54,030 bases of DNA. Origin: Paenibacillus sp. DMB5 (GTDB taxonomy: Bacteria > Bacillota > Bacilli > Paenibacillales > Paenibacillaceae). A program made the position numbers and the translations under genes. Below are positions 9,501 through 17,102 of this stretch, piece after piece. The stretch lies in NCBI RefSeq assembly GCF_001517085.1, contig NZ_LRAC01000146.1:1-54030 (forward strand), in the 5' to 3' direction. The notes under the pieces were generated by a model, which did not search any database, was not told the origin of the DNA, and saw only the letters and a list, made by a program, of their open reading frames with translations. Position 1 is the first letter of the stretch. Each line of letters begins with the position of its first letter.

Positions 9501-10522
9501 TTAGACGCAGAGGCTGAAGCAACCTTAATAAACCGGGTTCCCCCTCCCGTTACCGAAGCAGAATTCACGTTAAAATATCTGGCATTCGCCGTATTACTTG
9601 GCGACACAGATATAACCCCCGTAGCCGGCATCATTGGCTGGTCAAACGTAAGCTGAATACCCGTTGATACCGCTACAGCACCTGCCCCGTTTGATGGAGA
9701 TACCGTTATCCCCGGCACAGCAGAGCCTTTTACCGAAAAGCTCCAGACATTCCCCGTAGTGATGCCTGCGTAGGATTTATTATCATCATCCTTCAGTGCA
9801 TACGGATCAATCAGCACATAGTAGCTGCTGCCGGCTGTTAGTCCATTTGCTAAGGTCAGCGTTACTGTTGTAGTTGAGGTTGCACTATCATTATACAGAT
9901 AGACATAAGGCTCACCCTCTTTGATTTTAAACTCCTGAACCACAGAATTGTCCGCCGAAGCAATCAGTTTGATCGATCCGCCGCCCTTCTGCAGCTTCTT
10001 GTTTAATTTCAGGCTCAGCTGGGTGAGACTGCTGTCAACCCGTGAATAATTAGCCGGCGTGTATTCTGTTGCAGTAATAGCTGAATTAATAGATGGAGCA
10101 GTAGTAAATATTGAAGAGGCCGCTAACGATTCAAGGCCCAGGCTATCTTTGAACATACCTTTTGGCACATTAACCGTATAGGTCTTGTTATATTCAAGTT
10201 CCTTGCCTAATTTGACCTGATATTCCGTAGAACTGCTGATCAGTCCCGAGCTCCCTACCGGGATCGTAACATACGGCTCGCTCGCCCCTTGTGCCGTAAC
10301 TGTGATGTTTCCGCTTTGCGGACTTACCAGCCTATCGAAGCTAAGCTTGATATTTGAGCTAACATTTACATTCATCTCTCCCTGAGCCGGGGAGATTCCG
10401 ACGTTAAATTCATTTGCGGCATGTGCCGTCTGGCTGCCAATCCCAATAGACGGATAACCGGTACTGAGCAGCAGGTTTCCAGCCAGAATGAGTGCTGTCC
10501 AGATTGAAATTTTCCTTTTCAT
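6506..10522 (-). CDS. Large exported SLH-domain protein with Ig-like repeats
   Basis: A 1338-residue surface protein anchored through C-terminal SLH domains. Residues 1-35 are a signal peptide ending AHA-A. Four Big_5-type Ig-like domains follow (about 37-490), each opening with a Pro-Ala/Ser-x-G/D phrase and containing a FDQPM or FNQAT-like segment. Next come several SwmB-like repeats (about 492-920; examples RLKYDEALNSG, VLTYNEGLSPN, TVNFSKSMQAS), then a roughly 230-residue region I cannot assign. The last 190 residues hold three SLH repeats, with signature motifs VTRAE, ITREQ and ATRAQ. SLH domains bind pyruvylated wall polymer, made by csaB/tagA/tagO nearby. It is longer than a typical single-function S-layer protein, and its role (adhesin, wall organiser or enzyme scaffold) is unknown. 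It stands alone between two terminators. Confidence 0.88.
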   Translation of the reverse strand: MKRKISIWTALILAGNLLLSTGYPSIGIGSQTAHAANEFNVGISPAQGEMNVNVSSNIKLSFDRLVSPQSGNITVTAQGASEPYVTIPVGSSGLISSSTEYQVKLGKELEYNKTYTVNVPKGMFKDSLGLESLAASSIFTTAPSINSAITATEYTPANYSRVDSSLTQLSLKLNKKLQKGGGSIKLIASADNSVVQEFKIKEGEPYVYLYNDSATSTTTVTLTLANGLTAGSSYYVLIDPYALKDDDNKSYAGITTGNVWSFSVKGSAVPGITVSPSNGAGAVAVSTGIQLTFDQPMMPATGVISVSPSNTANARYFNVNSASVTGGGTRFIKVASASASNPLLSNTQYTVTIPQGAFYDQDGNVFPASGPYTWTFTTTSLTGFGITSLSPADRSEAVQINQPIKITFNQATTLTSPNGVALYKSNGTKLSTTVNPSADSKEFTIVPSAGLDNDTVYYVDIAHGAFVDSNNNPFEGFNGRNAWSFKTVALDKTAPLLSSASLENNRTIRLKYDEALNSGVSLMLGSFTVTVNEEKRNIDSVYIQGDSVYVTLSTGVAVGQVIRISYIQGIRMIEDLSGNAAGSFTARVVTNNIQSVLPTPKDGTLTGKTLVLNFNDQLRTASAAGYIQFYVYADGTSLGVNSMSSSGSSITLGLNNVAASGQNVRVTYYAGSNPLQDQYGQNIASFSDFYVRNTSDTVAPVYQSASGSDKQIVLTYNEGLSPNSLPLVSQYSVLVGSTPNYVTNVTVSGNQVILTLASALSTGSYTTVSYVPGTAGISDLNGNRASYINLQPVSVSGSSVTTVPNISSATITGDELTVNFSKSMQASSTLYSGQFAVRVDGSTVGVQTFNVSGSTMKLVLSTVVKAGQTVDLSYMTGAGSILDLSGTALASFTALAVQNLTGTAASTSSRPSYLGILAASEFGKEYPLLKSDSATTADDRSVYNQIVKRYVLAADRLSASYDYLQKLGTPSLVFEVPQTELAAYVSVPLKPLLDAVNRNSKSAFGIRYGDTLYNLALDDVNMNGLAAGLIADSSTISLVIRLEKVPSGTYTPFEQKLRSQGLQTVTSLTDIRMSAVVSGNYSNGTVLSSPGEYTVRTTATLNSDQTSAARLDLVYYDATYLPTKISSAGSYTVIRANTTGNQVVGTFLSTRSFTDMSKHWAKSTVALLAAKNIIDSSYGTTFKPEQKVTRAEFAVMLSRGLGLLGDRETAQRFSDIQSSTQTGDYIGAAAKAGIITGNTDGSFRPNDNITREQLAIMIIRAMEYTEHPITLSGTAASALSAFKDKNKIQNAAAEFVAKAVQEGIILGMTPTEFQPQGNATRAQAAVMLQRMLGMAGYL

Positions 10523-10656
10523 GCGCTAAAGACTCCTCTCAAGCCATACTTTCTCGTCTGTATACATATCCTTATATTTCGGCTTCCAGGCTTCCAAAGT
10601 TTAGAAGACTCACGCTTTTCCGGACGCTGCATCTCCGATCTGTTCTTCAATAACAC

Positions 10657-10708
10657 AAAAAAGCCCGCAGCCAGTGATCTTCTGCAATAGAAGTACTGTT
10701 GCGGGCTT
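10657..10708 (-). terminator. Rho-independent terminator after metK
   Basis: A 9-bp outer stem (AAGCCCGCA / TGCGGGCTT) with an inner hairpin is followed by TTTTTT on the minus strand. Confidence 0.88.
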
Positions 10709-10751
10709 GTCTATTTTGAGTAAAACATTACTTTCTTATCTTATGAAAAGT

Positions 10752-11954
10752 CTAGACTCCGGCTTTAGCCTTCAGCATCTCTGCTTTATCTACACGTTCC
10801 CATGGAAGATCCACATCAGTACGTCCGAAATGTCCGTAAGCTGCGGTCTGTCTGTAGATCGGCTTGCGCAGATCGAGCATGGAGATAATGCCGGCAGGAC
10901 GAAGATCGAAGCTGCTGCTGATCAGCTCAGCCAGCTTCTCTTCACTGGTTTTGCCTGTTCCGTATGTATCCACATTGATCGAGACAGGATTAGCTACACC
11001 GATTGCATAGGCCAGTTGAATTTCACACTTGTCCGCAAGTCCGGCAGCCACCAGGTTCTTGGCAACATAACGGGCAGCGTAAGCGGCTGAACGGTCAACT
11101 TTGGTCGGATCCTTACCGGAGAAAGCGCCTCCGCCATGACGGGCATAACCGCCATAAGTATCTACAATGATCTTGCGTCCGGTTAGACCGGCATCCCCTT
11201 GAGGTCCGCCAATGACGAAACGTCCTGTAGGGTTGATGAAATATTTTGTGTTATCATCCAGCAGTTCAGCAGGAACTACCGGCAGAATGACATGCTCTTT
11301 AATATCTGCCTGAATCTGCTCAAGTGTAATTTCCTCAGCATGCTGAGTCGACACTACAATGGTATCAACACGTACAGGCTTTTCATCCTGGTACTCGATG
11401 GTAACCTGTGTTTTGCCGTCCGGACGCAAATACTCCAAAGTACCGTCTTTGCGGACTTCGGATAACCGGCGGGCAATCCGGTGTGACAATGCAATCGGCA
11501 GCGGCATAAGTTCAGGTGTTTCATTTGTTGCAAAACCAAACATCAGACCCTGGTCTCCGGCACCGATATTTGCAGTTTCCTCAGCAACCTGTGCTGGATC
11601 GCGATTCTCAAGTGCAGCATTAACACCTTGTGCAATATCGGCAGACTGCTCATTCAGTGAGCTCAGTACCGCGCAGGTATTATAGTCAAAACCGAATTTT
11701 GCCCGGGTATAGCCGATCTCTTTAATGGTATTACGGACGATGGACGGAATATCGACATATTCCGATTTGGTGCTGATCTCGCCGATGACCAATACAAGAC
11801 CAGTGGCGACAGCCACTTCGCAGGCTACGCGTGCATTCGGATCATTAGCCAAAAAAGCATCCAGAACCGCGTCAGAGATCTGATCACAGATTTTATCCGG
11901 ATGCCCCTCCGTAACAGACTCGGAAGTAAACAAATGACGCCCTTTAATAGACAT
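10752..11954 (-). CDS. metK: S-adenosylmethionine synthetase
   Basis: MetK makes S-adenosylmethionine from methionine and ATP. The 400-residue protein has the usual three-domain length and all family signatures: ATP-contacting His in TEGHPDK (H18), GAGDQGLMFG, and the phosphate-binding GGGAFSGKDPTKVDRS. Three in-frame starts lie close together (TTG at 11963, ATG at 11960, ATG at 11954). I chose 11954 because GGGAGG sits 9 bases upstream, whereas the other two nearly touch it. The gene is monocistronic, with its own promoter (12035-12062) and terminator. Many Firmicutes control metK by an S-box riboswitch; the 200 bases upstream do not show the S-box core, so control here probably differs. Confidence 0.97.
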   Translation of the reverse strand: MSIKGRHLFTSESVTEGHPDKICDQISDAVLDAFLANDPNARVACEVAVATGLVLVIGEISTKSEYVDIPSIVRNTIKEIGYTRAKFGFDYNTCAVLSSLNEQSADIAQGVNAALENRDPAQVAEETANIGAGDQGLMFGFATNETPELMPLPIALSHRIARRLSEVRKDGTLEYLRPDGKTQVTIEYQDEKPVRVDTIVVSTQHAEEITLEQIQADIKEHVILPVVPAELLDDNTKYFINPTGRFVIGGPQGDAGLTGRKIIVDTYGGYARHGGGAFSGKDPTKVDRSAAYAARYVAKNLVAAGLADKCEIQLAYAIGVANPVSINVDTYGTGKTSEEKLAELISSSFDLRPAGIISMLDLRKPIYRQTAAYGHFGRTDVDLPWERVDKAEMLKAKAGV

Positions 11955-12034
11955 GTACATCAACCTCCCATATTGTTAGTCTGACACTGTATAAGGGGGC
12001 TCCTTAACACATAACAGGTCAAATAAATGGTAAT

Positions 12035-12062
12035 AATATATAATGAATTTCTGCCCGTCCAA
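12035..12062 (-). promoter_or_regulatory. Putative sigma-A promoter of metK
   Basis: TTGGAC (12057-12062) and TATATT (12035-12040) are separated by 16 bases on the minus strand, about 80 bases upstream of metK and directly after the terminator of the SASP gene. Confidence 0.5.
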
Positions 12063-12092
12063 AAAATGAACCTTTTCCACATGGAAAAGGTT
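12061..12092 (-). terminator. Rho-independent terminator after the SASP gene
   Basis: Perfect 10-bp stem AACCTTTTCC / GGAAAAGGTT with a 4-base loop, then CATTTTTT on the minus strand. Confidence 0.85.
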
Positions 12093-12163
12093 TAAGGCTT
12101 TCCTCAAAAGTCATATTATCTTATTTGCCGGAAGGTGTCAATTAAAGGCAAGTTTCGCTATGA

Positions 12164-12433
12164 TCAGAAAAGAGACTGCTCCGCCTGCTTCACAAGCCTC
12201 TTTGTAATTTCTCCGCCTACAGATCCGTTATCTCTGGAAGTCAGATGACCCAGATATGGAGTCCGCCCAACCCCGCCCGATCCTCCAAGCGCTCCCAGCT
12301 CAGAAGCAAATTCCGTATCGGCTCCTCCGCCATAGGAATGACCATATAACCCGAATTCTGCTGCAATTTCATATTGCATTTGTTTCAGCATCGCCCGGCT
12401 TTCGGGTACTACTGTGCGATTAGTACGTGCCAT
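12164..12433 (-). CDS. Alpha/beta-type small acid-soluble spore protein
   Basis: An 89-residue SASP that coats and protects spore DNA and is degraded by GPR protease at germination. Evidence: the GPR cleavage region EIAAEFG, the conserved C-terminal block GSVGGEITKRLVKQAEQ, and the typical N-terminal part with VPESRAMLKQMQYE. A glycine-rich stretch between the two blocks (GHSYGGGAD, GALGGSGGVG) makes it longer than the 60-70 residues usual for Bacillus SspA/SspB; similar spacing occurs in Paenibacillus. I chose the ATG at 12433 for its GGAGGTG site 7 bases upstream; the in-frame start at 12493 would add an unconserved tail. SASP genes are normally sigma-G dependent, but I could not locate a convincing sigma-G promoter. 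Confidence 0.93.
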   Translation of the reverse strand: MARTNRTVVPESRAMLKQMQYEIAAEFGLYGHSYGGGADTEFASELGALGGSGGVGRTPYLGHLTSRDNGSVGGEITKRLVKQAEQSLF

Positions 12434-12594
12434 GGTACAGCACCTCCTGAATGATTGTTTAGAATTACAGGAAGTATTGTGTACCTGAACCATAGCTTTA
12501 AGTCGGGTTAATGTTTGTCAGGTGTGGGAAAGAGTTCCGGGGTATAAAATTCATCCTGCCGGGCATTCTTATTATATAAGTATGCACAAAAAAA

Positions 12595-13140
12595 TTATTT
12601 CAGAGTGTACGGTCCGCGTACCATAACGACCAATCCCAGAGTCTGTCCTTCTTTAACAGTTATCCCCCGGCCATCACGCGGGAAAGATAATAAATGATTG
12701 GATGGTGCGGCAGTTCCGTTAAGAAGATCTGTACCATCTGTCAGATCAGCAACACCATTGCTATCCTGTGAATAGATAACGGCTTTGCCGGCCCGTACAA
12801 TAAATTCAGCACCAGCTCCGGCAATTAAAGTTTGGCCCGGTTTAACATCAACAATTTCTACAGCCTCTCCACTCTGAACTGGTGCGGTTGTTGCAACCGG
12901 CGCTGTCGTAGCTGCAGGTGTCGCAGTAGCCACGGGTGCTTGAGTTGCTGCTGTACCACCGCCTTGAAGTGCTTTTTGAATTTGTTGGTCAACATAGCTT
13001 TTGGTGACTACAGGATCATCAGCCGTACCTGGCTGGGAACCAACGCTTGCACCGTCAGCAGTAACATTGAGCAGAGAACCAGCCCAGAGGCTGCCTGCCA
13101 ATACACCGGTTGCCAAGGATATTTTCCATACCGTTTTCAT
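12595..13140 (-). CDS. Small exported protein of unknown function beside the S-layer gene
   Basis: 181 residues. A signal peptide (KISLATGVLAGSLWAGSLL) precedes a short alpha-helical piece (TKSYVDQQIQKAL), an Ala/Thr/Pro-rich linker (about 60-90) and a compact C-terminal domain of about 85 residues, with phrases GAEFIVRAGKAVIYS, GVADLTDGTDL, NHLLSFPRDGRG and VVMVRGPYTL. From memory, proteins with the same C-terminal phrases recur in spore-forming Firmicutes, but I know of no tested function. The linker suggests the domain is displayed away from the membrane or wall. It lies immediately downstream of the S-layer gene, separated by the strong terminator at 13162-13193, so it likely has a separate or weak read-through transcript. 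No hairpin terminator follows it. Confidence 0.7.
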   Translation of the reverse strand: MKTVWKISLATGVLAGSLWAGSLLNVTADGASVGSQPGTADDPVVTKSYVDQQIQKALQGGGTAATQAPVATATPAATTAPVATTAPVQSGEAVEIVDVKPGQTLIAGAGAEFIVRAGKAVIYSQDSNGVADLTDGTDLLNGTAAPSNHLLSFPRDGRGITVKEGQTLGLVVMVRGPYTLK

Positions 13141-13161
13141 TAGTGCCCTCCTTTTGTATAT

Positions 13162-13193
13162 AAAAAAAGAATAGCCTCCGAAGAGGCTATTCT
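13162..13193 (-). terminator. Strong rho-independent terminator of the S-layer gene
   Basis: Perfect 11-bp stem AGAATAGCCTC / GAGGCTATTCT with a TTCG tetraloop and a run of T on the minus strand; one of the strongest in the window. Confidence 0.95.
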
Positions 13194-13219
13194 GTGCTTC
13201 GGTATAACCGAGAAGCTAA

Positions 13220-15985
13220 TTATTTACCGTTAACTGTAGTGTCTTTAACGATTTGGTTACCAGCAGCATCAACGATAGTTGCGTTGCCGTTAACAGATAC
13301 AACAATTGTGTAAACGTAGCTTGCAGACAGGTTCAGGTTAGCAGCAGTATCGCCAGTGTAAGCGATAATTTCGTCAGCCTGGATTCCTGCTTCTTTGCCG
13401 TTTTCTACGTACACTACATCATTGTTATTGTAAGATCCGTGCGATACTGGCAGAGTCAGGCTCCACTTAGTGCTTGGAGCTGTTCCAGTCAGCGGTTGTA
13501 CGGAAGCTGCAGTTACAGTTACACCGTTAACTACTACCTTCAGATCACCAGCGTCTACTCCGTTAACTGGCTCGGAGAAGGTCAGGATCAGTCTGGAAGA
13601 AACATCAGCGGATACAGCAGCAGATGCAAGTGTAGGAGCCACTTTATCTACGAAGCCGATAACCGAGATAGGGTAAGGAACTACTGTATTTCCGGAAGTA
13701 TCTTTGATTCCGCTAATTACGAGCTGTTGAGCATCGGAAGAAGAGATCGAAGAAGACGGAATGTACAGGGATGCTACCAGGCTAGTTGGGTTACCAGTTC
13801 CGGAGTAGTTAGTAGTGATGTAAGAACCGGCAGCCAGTGCTTTACCACCCAGTGTGTAGTTGTTTACATCGCGAACAGTCGCTACGTTAAGGCCAGTTGC
13901 ATCGTAAACGTTGAACGTTACAACTTGGTCAGAACCGTTAGGTGCTGTAGTAGCTCCTACAGTTACGCCGTTACCAGCGGATACAGTAGGTCTGTCAGTG
14001 TCAGTAGTTGTGGAAGCAGATACAGTTACAGTTGTAACAACTGCTGCGCTGCTGTTTGGAGCAGAAGCAGTATCCTTAACCAAACCAGCTGGCAGACGCA
14101 GTGTGTAAGTTCCAGCAGCAAGGCCAGTTACGTTCTTGAACGTTACAGATGCACCGCTCACAGAGTAAGTAGCTGCAGTTACAGGAACATTAGTAGCGAA
14201 GCCGTTAGCATCGTTGATCAGAGTGATCTGGGATCCGGCTACAGTTACATCTTCAGAGAATTTCACAACAAGACCTGTGCTAGTGTAAGTTGCACTTACA
14301 ACTGTTGGAGCAACAGCATCCTTAGTGAATGTTACAGCTTGGGAAACACTGCTTGCCAGTGTGTTACCCAGAGCGTCGCGAACACTTGTTCCGAATACAA
14401 TTGTACCGTTGAAAGTGTTGCTGCTTGGGAATGTGAACGCTGGAGCTGTCAGTGTGTAAGTTTTGGAATCAGTTTTGGAAACTACGAATGCACCTTTGCT
14501 TTCGCCGTTAGCATCCAACAGACGGATGGAACCGTTCAGAGACAGCTGATCCATATCTTTGCTGAATACAACTTTAACTTTGTTCTCGCCGGTAACTGTC
14601 GCACTTGTAATAGTAGGAGCAGCAGTATCAGCCACTACAGTTACAGTAGTCTTAGTTGGGTTCGGGGAGATGTAGTTTCCAGCGAAATCAGCTACGTTCA
14701 GCAGGGATACATCGTAAGTTTTGCCAGTTTCCAGAGTTCCGGTAGTCAATACCAGAGTATCCAGAGTATCACCAGCTGCTGCAGTTACAGCAGCACCATT
14801 AACATAAGCAATTGTTCCAAGCGCCTTAACTGGCTCGCTCAGTTTAACAGTTACTTTGTTAGTAGTTGCTTTAGCAATAGCACTTACGGAAACGATGGAA
14901 GGAGCAGTAGTATCACTAACTGTTACCAGTTGTGTGAATGCTGTTACCTTTTCACCGGCAGTAGTCTTGATTGCGTCAGTTGTAGTAACACCGTACTGAC
15001 CTTTCAGGTACTGGTCTCCAGCAAATGTGATAGTTGCTTCTGTACCGTCAGCGCCCAGCACTACATTAGCAGTGTTAGGAGTTACGACAAGAGCATCACT
15101 CAGGTTAGTTACAGTGATAACACCGTCAACCAGAGTAGTCACGTTGTCTTTAGTTTCAGCGATTGTTGCGGAATCAATCGAACGATTGAATTTTACAACC
15201 AGCTGTTTGCTGTTTGGAGTAGTTACGGAAACAACCTTAGGAGCTGCCAGAGTTACTTTAGCAGTGTAGTCGTGACCGTTGTTCTTGAAGTTAATTGTAG
15301 TTTCAACGCCTGCTACAAGAGCAGTTGTCAAAGTTACAGTTGTAGTAGTTTTGTCAGAGAAAGTAACGAATACGCTAGTTGGGCTCAGCGCTTCAGCGGA
15401 TGCTACAGTTGGAACTTTAGTCAGGTTGTCAACTGCATAAGCTGCTTCTACTACCAAAGAACGAGTAGCGTTAGCTTTGAAGTTGGTGCCTTGAGCAACC
15501 AGGCCAGCGTTGATAACTGCTTGAGCATAGCCTTTAGCCCATGCGGATGCGGAGTTATCAGTTGTAGCTGGAGTTTCCAGTTTCAGAGCGCGGAACAATA
15601 CAGCCGCAACTTCTTCTACTGTTACTTTACCGTTGTAGTCGAAGATACCTTTAACAGTATCTTTACCTTGCATCAGGTTAGCTGCAGTAACAGCTTCGAT
15701 GTAAGGAACTGCCCAGTTAGTAGCTGTGTAGCCTTTGTCTTTGTAAGACAGCTTACCAGTTACTTCAGTAAGACCGAACAGTTTAGTAACGATCTTAGCG
15801 AACTCAGCGCGAGTCAGATCTTTTTCAAGATGAGCTTGACCGTCTGGGTAACCGTTCAGGATACCTTTAGCAGCCAAAGCGTCGAATTTAGCTTGTGGAG
15901 TTGTTGCAGTTTCACCAAATGCTACAGAGGCAAACATCGAGAATGCCATTGCTGTAGATAATGCTACGGATAAAATTTTCTTCAT
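13220..15985 (-). CDS. Probable main S-layer protein with N-terminal SLH domains
   Basis: From the ATG at 15985 it encodes 921 residues: a signal peptide (MKKILSVALSTAMAFSMFAS, cleavage near AFG), three N-terminal SLH repeats (about 27-200; signature positions LTRAE, VTVEE and ATRSL), then a long run of Ig-like and SwmB-like repeats very rich in Thr, Val and Ala with no Cys that I saw. This architecture matches S-layer lattice proteins attached to pyruvylated wall polymer. Signs of very high expression: the open antisense frame at 13253-15961 is in codon register, which means Leu TTA and CTA and Ser TCA are absent from those 903 codons; a long leader and a strong terminator fit too. A second in-frame start at 16057 with its own GGGGG site would add 24 residues before MKKIL. 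SLH repeats two and three deviate from TRAE. Confidence 0.88.
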   Translation of the reverse strand: MKKILSVALSTAMAFSMFASVAFGETATTPQAKFDALAAKGILNGYPDGQAHLEKDLTRAEFAKIVTKLFGLTEVTGKLSYKDKGYTATNWAVPYIEAVTAANLMQGKDTVKGIFDYNGKVTVEEVAAVLFRALKLETPATTDNSASAWAKGYAQAVINAGLVAQGTNFKANATRSLVVEAAYAVDNLTKVPTVASAEALSPTSVFVTFSDKTTTTVTLTTALVAGVETTINFKNNGHDYTAKVTLAAPKVVSVTTPNSKQLVVKFNRSIDSATIAETKDNVTTLVDGVITVTNLSDALVVTPNTANVVLGADGTEATITFAGDQYLKGQYGVTTTDAIKTTAGEKVTAFTQLVTVSDTTAPSIVSVSAIAKATTNKVTVKLSEPVKALGTIAYVNGAAVTAAAGDTLDTLVLTTGTLETGKTYDVSLLNVADFAGNYISPNPTKTTVTVVADTAAPTITSATVTGENKVKVVFSKDMDQLSLNGSIRLLDANGESKGAFVVSKTDSKTYTLTAPAFTFPSSNTFNGTIVFGTSVRDALGNTLASSVSQAVTFTKDAVAPTVVSATYTSTGLVVKFSEDVTVAGSQITLINDANGFATNVPVTAATYSVSGASVTFKNVTGLAAGTYTLRLPAGLVKDTASAPNSSAAVVTTVTVSASTTTDTDRPTVSAGNGVTVGATTAPNGSDQVVTFNVYDATGLNVATVRDVNNYTLGGKALAAGSYITTNYSGTGNPTSLVASLYIPSSSISSSDAQQLVISGIKDTSGNTVVPYPISVIGFVDKVAPTLASAAVSADVSSRLILTFSEPVNGVDAGDLKVVVNGVTVTAASVQPLTGTAPSTKWSLTLPVSHGSYNNNDVVYVENGKEAGIQADEIIAYTGDTAANLNLSASYVYTIVVSVNGNATIVDAAGNQIVKDTTVNGK

Positions 15986-16524
15986 AACCTTTTTTTCTCC
16001 TCCTTGGACATTCATGAACTGAGAATTTTCTTTAGTTGGGTAGCTCATGTCACTCATTAGCCGATGCACCCCCTTTCCCGAGTTGAGCATGTTAAGTATA
16101 AATAATGTCTGTGACGGGTATCACAGAAACTTGTAAACAGGTTTAAGGCAGACTAATACTAGATTCCTAATTCTACCTAAGTATTATACAATGTGCCTCA
16201 AGTCACGTAAAGTTAATTTTTCCATACGGCATCACCTTAACCCTTCAAGGTACTGGGCGTATGCCTGGTGTAATTGACTCTACATCTTAAACGCAGAAGT
16301 TTTTAAAAAGTTGCGCTTGGTTCAAAAGTTTTTTCAAAAAATTATGTGAGGTGCTTCCCGACCCGTTAGAAGATACTTTTGTATCTTCTACTAACTATTG
16401 TTAATCTTGGGCAGCTACGGGAATTAGTATAGCATAGCGCCTTTCACAACGTCATTAAGCAATATTTGTTAAGTAAATAAACATAATTCCCCTTTTTTGA
16501 ACCCAAATACTGGCGACTGCCAAT
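15986..16524 (-). promoter_or_regulatory. Long leader of the S-layer gene with two putative promoters and a perfect hairpin
   Basis: This 540-base stretch has no other gene. Promoter-like sites: an extended -10 TGCTATACT (TATACT at 16426-16431), and TTTACG (16206-16211) with TATAAT (16183-16188) at 17-base spacing. Between them lies a perfect 10-bp inverted repeat, TAGAAGATAC / GTATCTTCTA with an AAAA loop (16367-16390). The upstream transcript would have a leader of over 350 bases. A region around 16220-16275 can also pair (CATACG with CGTATG). At the gene end are two ribosome sites, one before 16057 and one before 15985. No known riboswitch class was recognised. Confidence 0.6.
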
Positions 16525-16550
16525 AAAAAAAGCGCCGCTTGCGGCGCTTT
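16525..16550 (-). terminator. Rho-independent terminator after the 113-residue protein gene
   Basis: AAAGCGCCGC / GCGGCGCTTT with a 2-base loop, followed by TTTT on the minus strand. Confidence 0.92.
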
Positions 16551-16567
16551 CCTTCTATAAACATATC

Positions 16568-16909
16568 CTAACGGATTTTCATGGATAGCTGAATCAATTC
16601 CTGGCGCTTCTCCGGGCTGGAATTTACATTCTCATACATCGCATCGATGGCTGAGCGGTTCTCGCGGTAGGCCTTCTCATGTTTAATTGTTGTATGGGAC
16701 CATTCAATCAAAGCATTCTCCGCGATAACAAGATCATTGTATGCATCATGGAATCCGGTAGCCTGCACAAGCTCTTCCATTACTTCCTGTGTAATCTCCT
16801 GCAGTGCGCGCTTTGCGGCAATTTCCTTTTCCAAAACTTTAGCTCTATTCTCAAACAGGTTCTTTGCTTTCGTGTAATCCAGTTGCGCTTTAGATAAAAT
16901 CGGTTTCAT
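16568..16909 (-). CDS. Small cytoplasmic coiled-coil protein of unknown function
   Basis: 113 residues, no signal peptide or membrane segment. It is highly charged and almost wholly alpha-helical by composition (examples AKNLFENRAKVLEKEIAAKR and EKAYRENRSAIDAMY), with heptad-like spacing that suggests a dimeric coiled coil. I do not recognise a family. The ATG at 16909 follows AAAGGTG by about 10 bases, and a strong terminator follows the stop, so it is a real single-gene transcript. It lies between two SLH protein genes, but nothing in the sequence ties it to the surface layer. Confidence 0.7.
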   Translation of the reverse strand: MKPILSKAQLDYTKAKNLFENRAKVLEKEIAAKRALQEITQEVMEELVQATGFHDAYNDLVIAENALIEWSHTTIKHEKAYRENRSAIDAMYENVNSSPEKRQELIQLSMKIR

Positions 16910-17063
16910 CGATGGCTTTCACCTTTCAGAAAAAAATTATTTTCTAAGTTATTGTAACGTAAAACAGTGCAGATTACAAAGTTAATGTCGGCGGTATGTA
17001 AATTCCTTCAAACAGGCGGACATACATTCATTAAATAAAGTATAACCTCTTCTCCACAAAATA

Positions 17064-17100
17064 ACCGGCCGCGAACAGTTGTCGCAGCCCGGCGGTACTT
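17064..17100 (-). terminator. Possible terminator after the 1293-residue SLH protein gene
   Basis: On the minus strand GCTGCGA pairs with TCGCGGC (one G-T pair), with partial outer pairing (ACCG / CGGT), followed by TTATTTTG. Weaker than the others. Confidence 0.5.
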
Positions 17101-17102
17101 AA

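Noticed and set aside
11955..12163. An S-box (SAM) riboswitch upstream of metK
   Set aside because: The conserved core sequences are not present; the only hairpin is the terminator of the SASP gene.
13253..15961. A 902-codon open frame on the plus strand across the S-layer gene
   Set aside because: It is in exact register with the sense codons, has no ribosome site, and its translation is low-complexity Ser/Cys/Tyr-rich. It follows from missing TTA, CTA and TCA codons in the sense gene.
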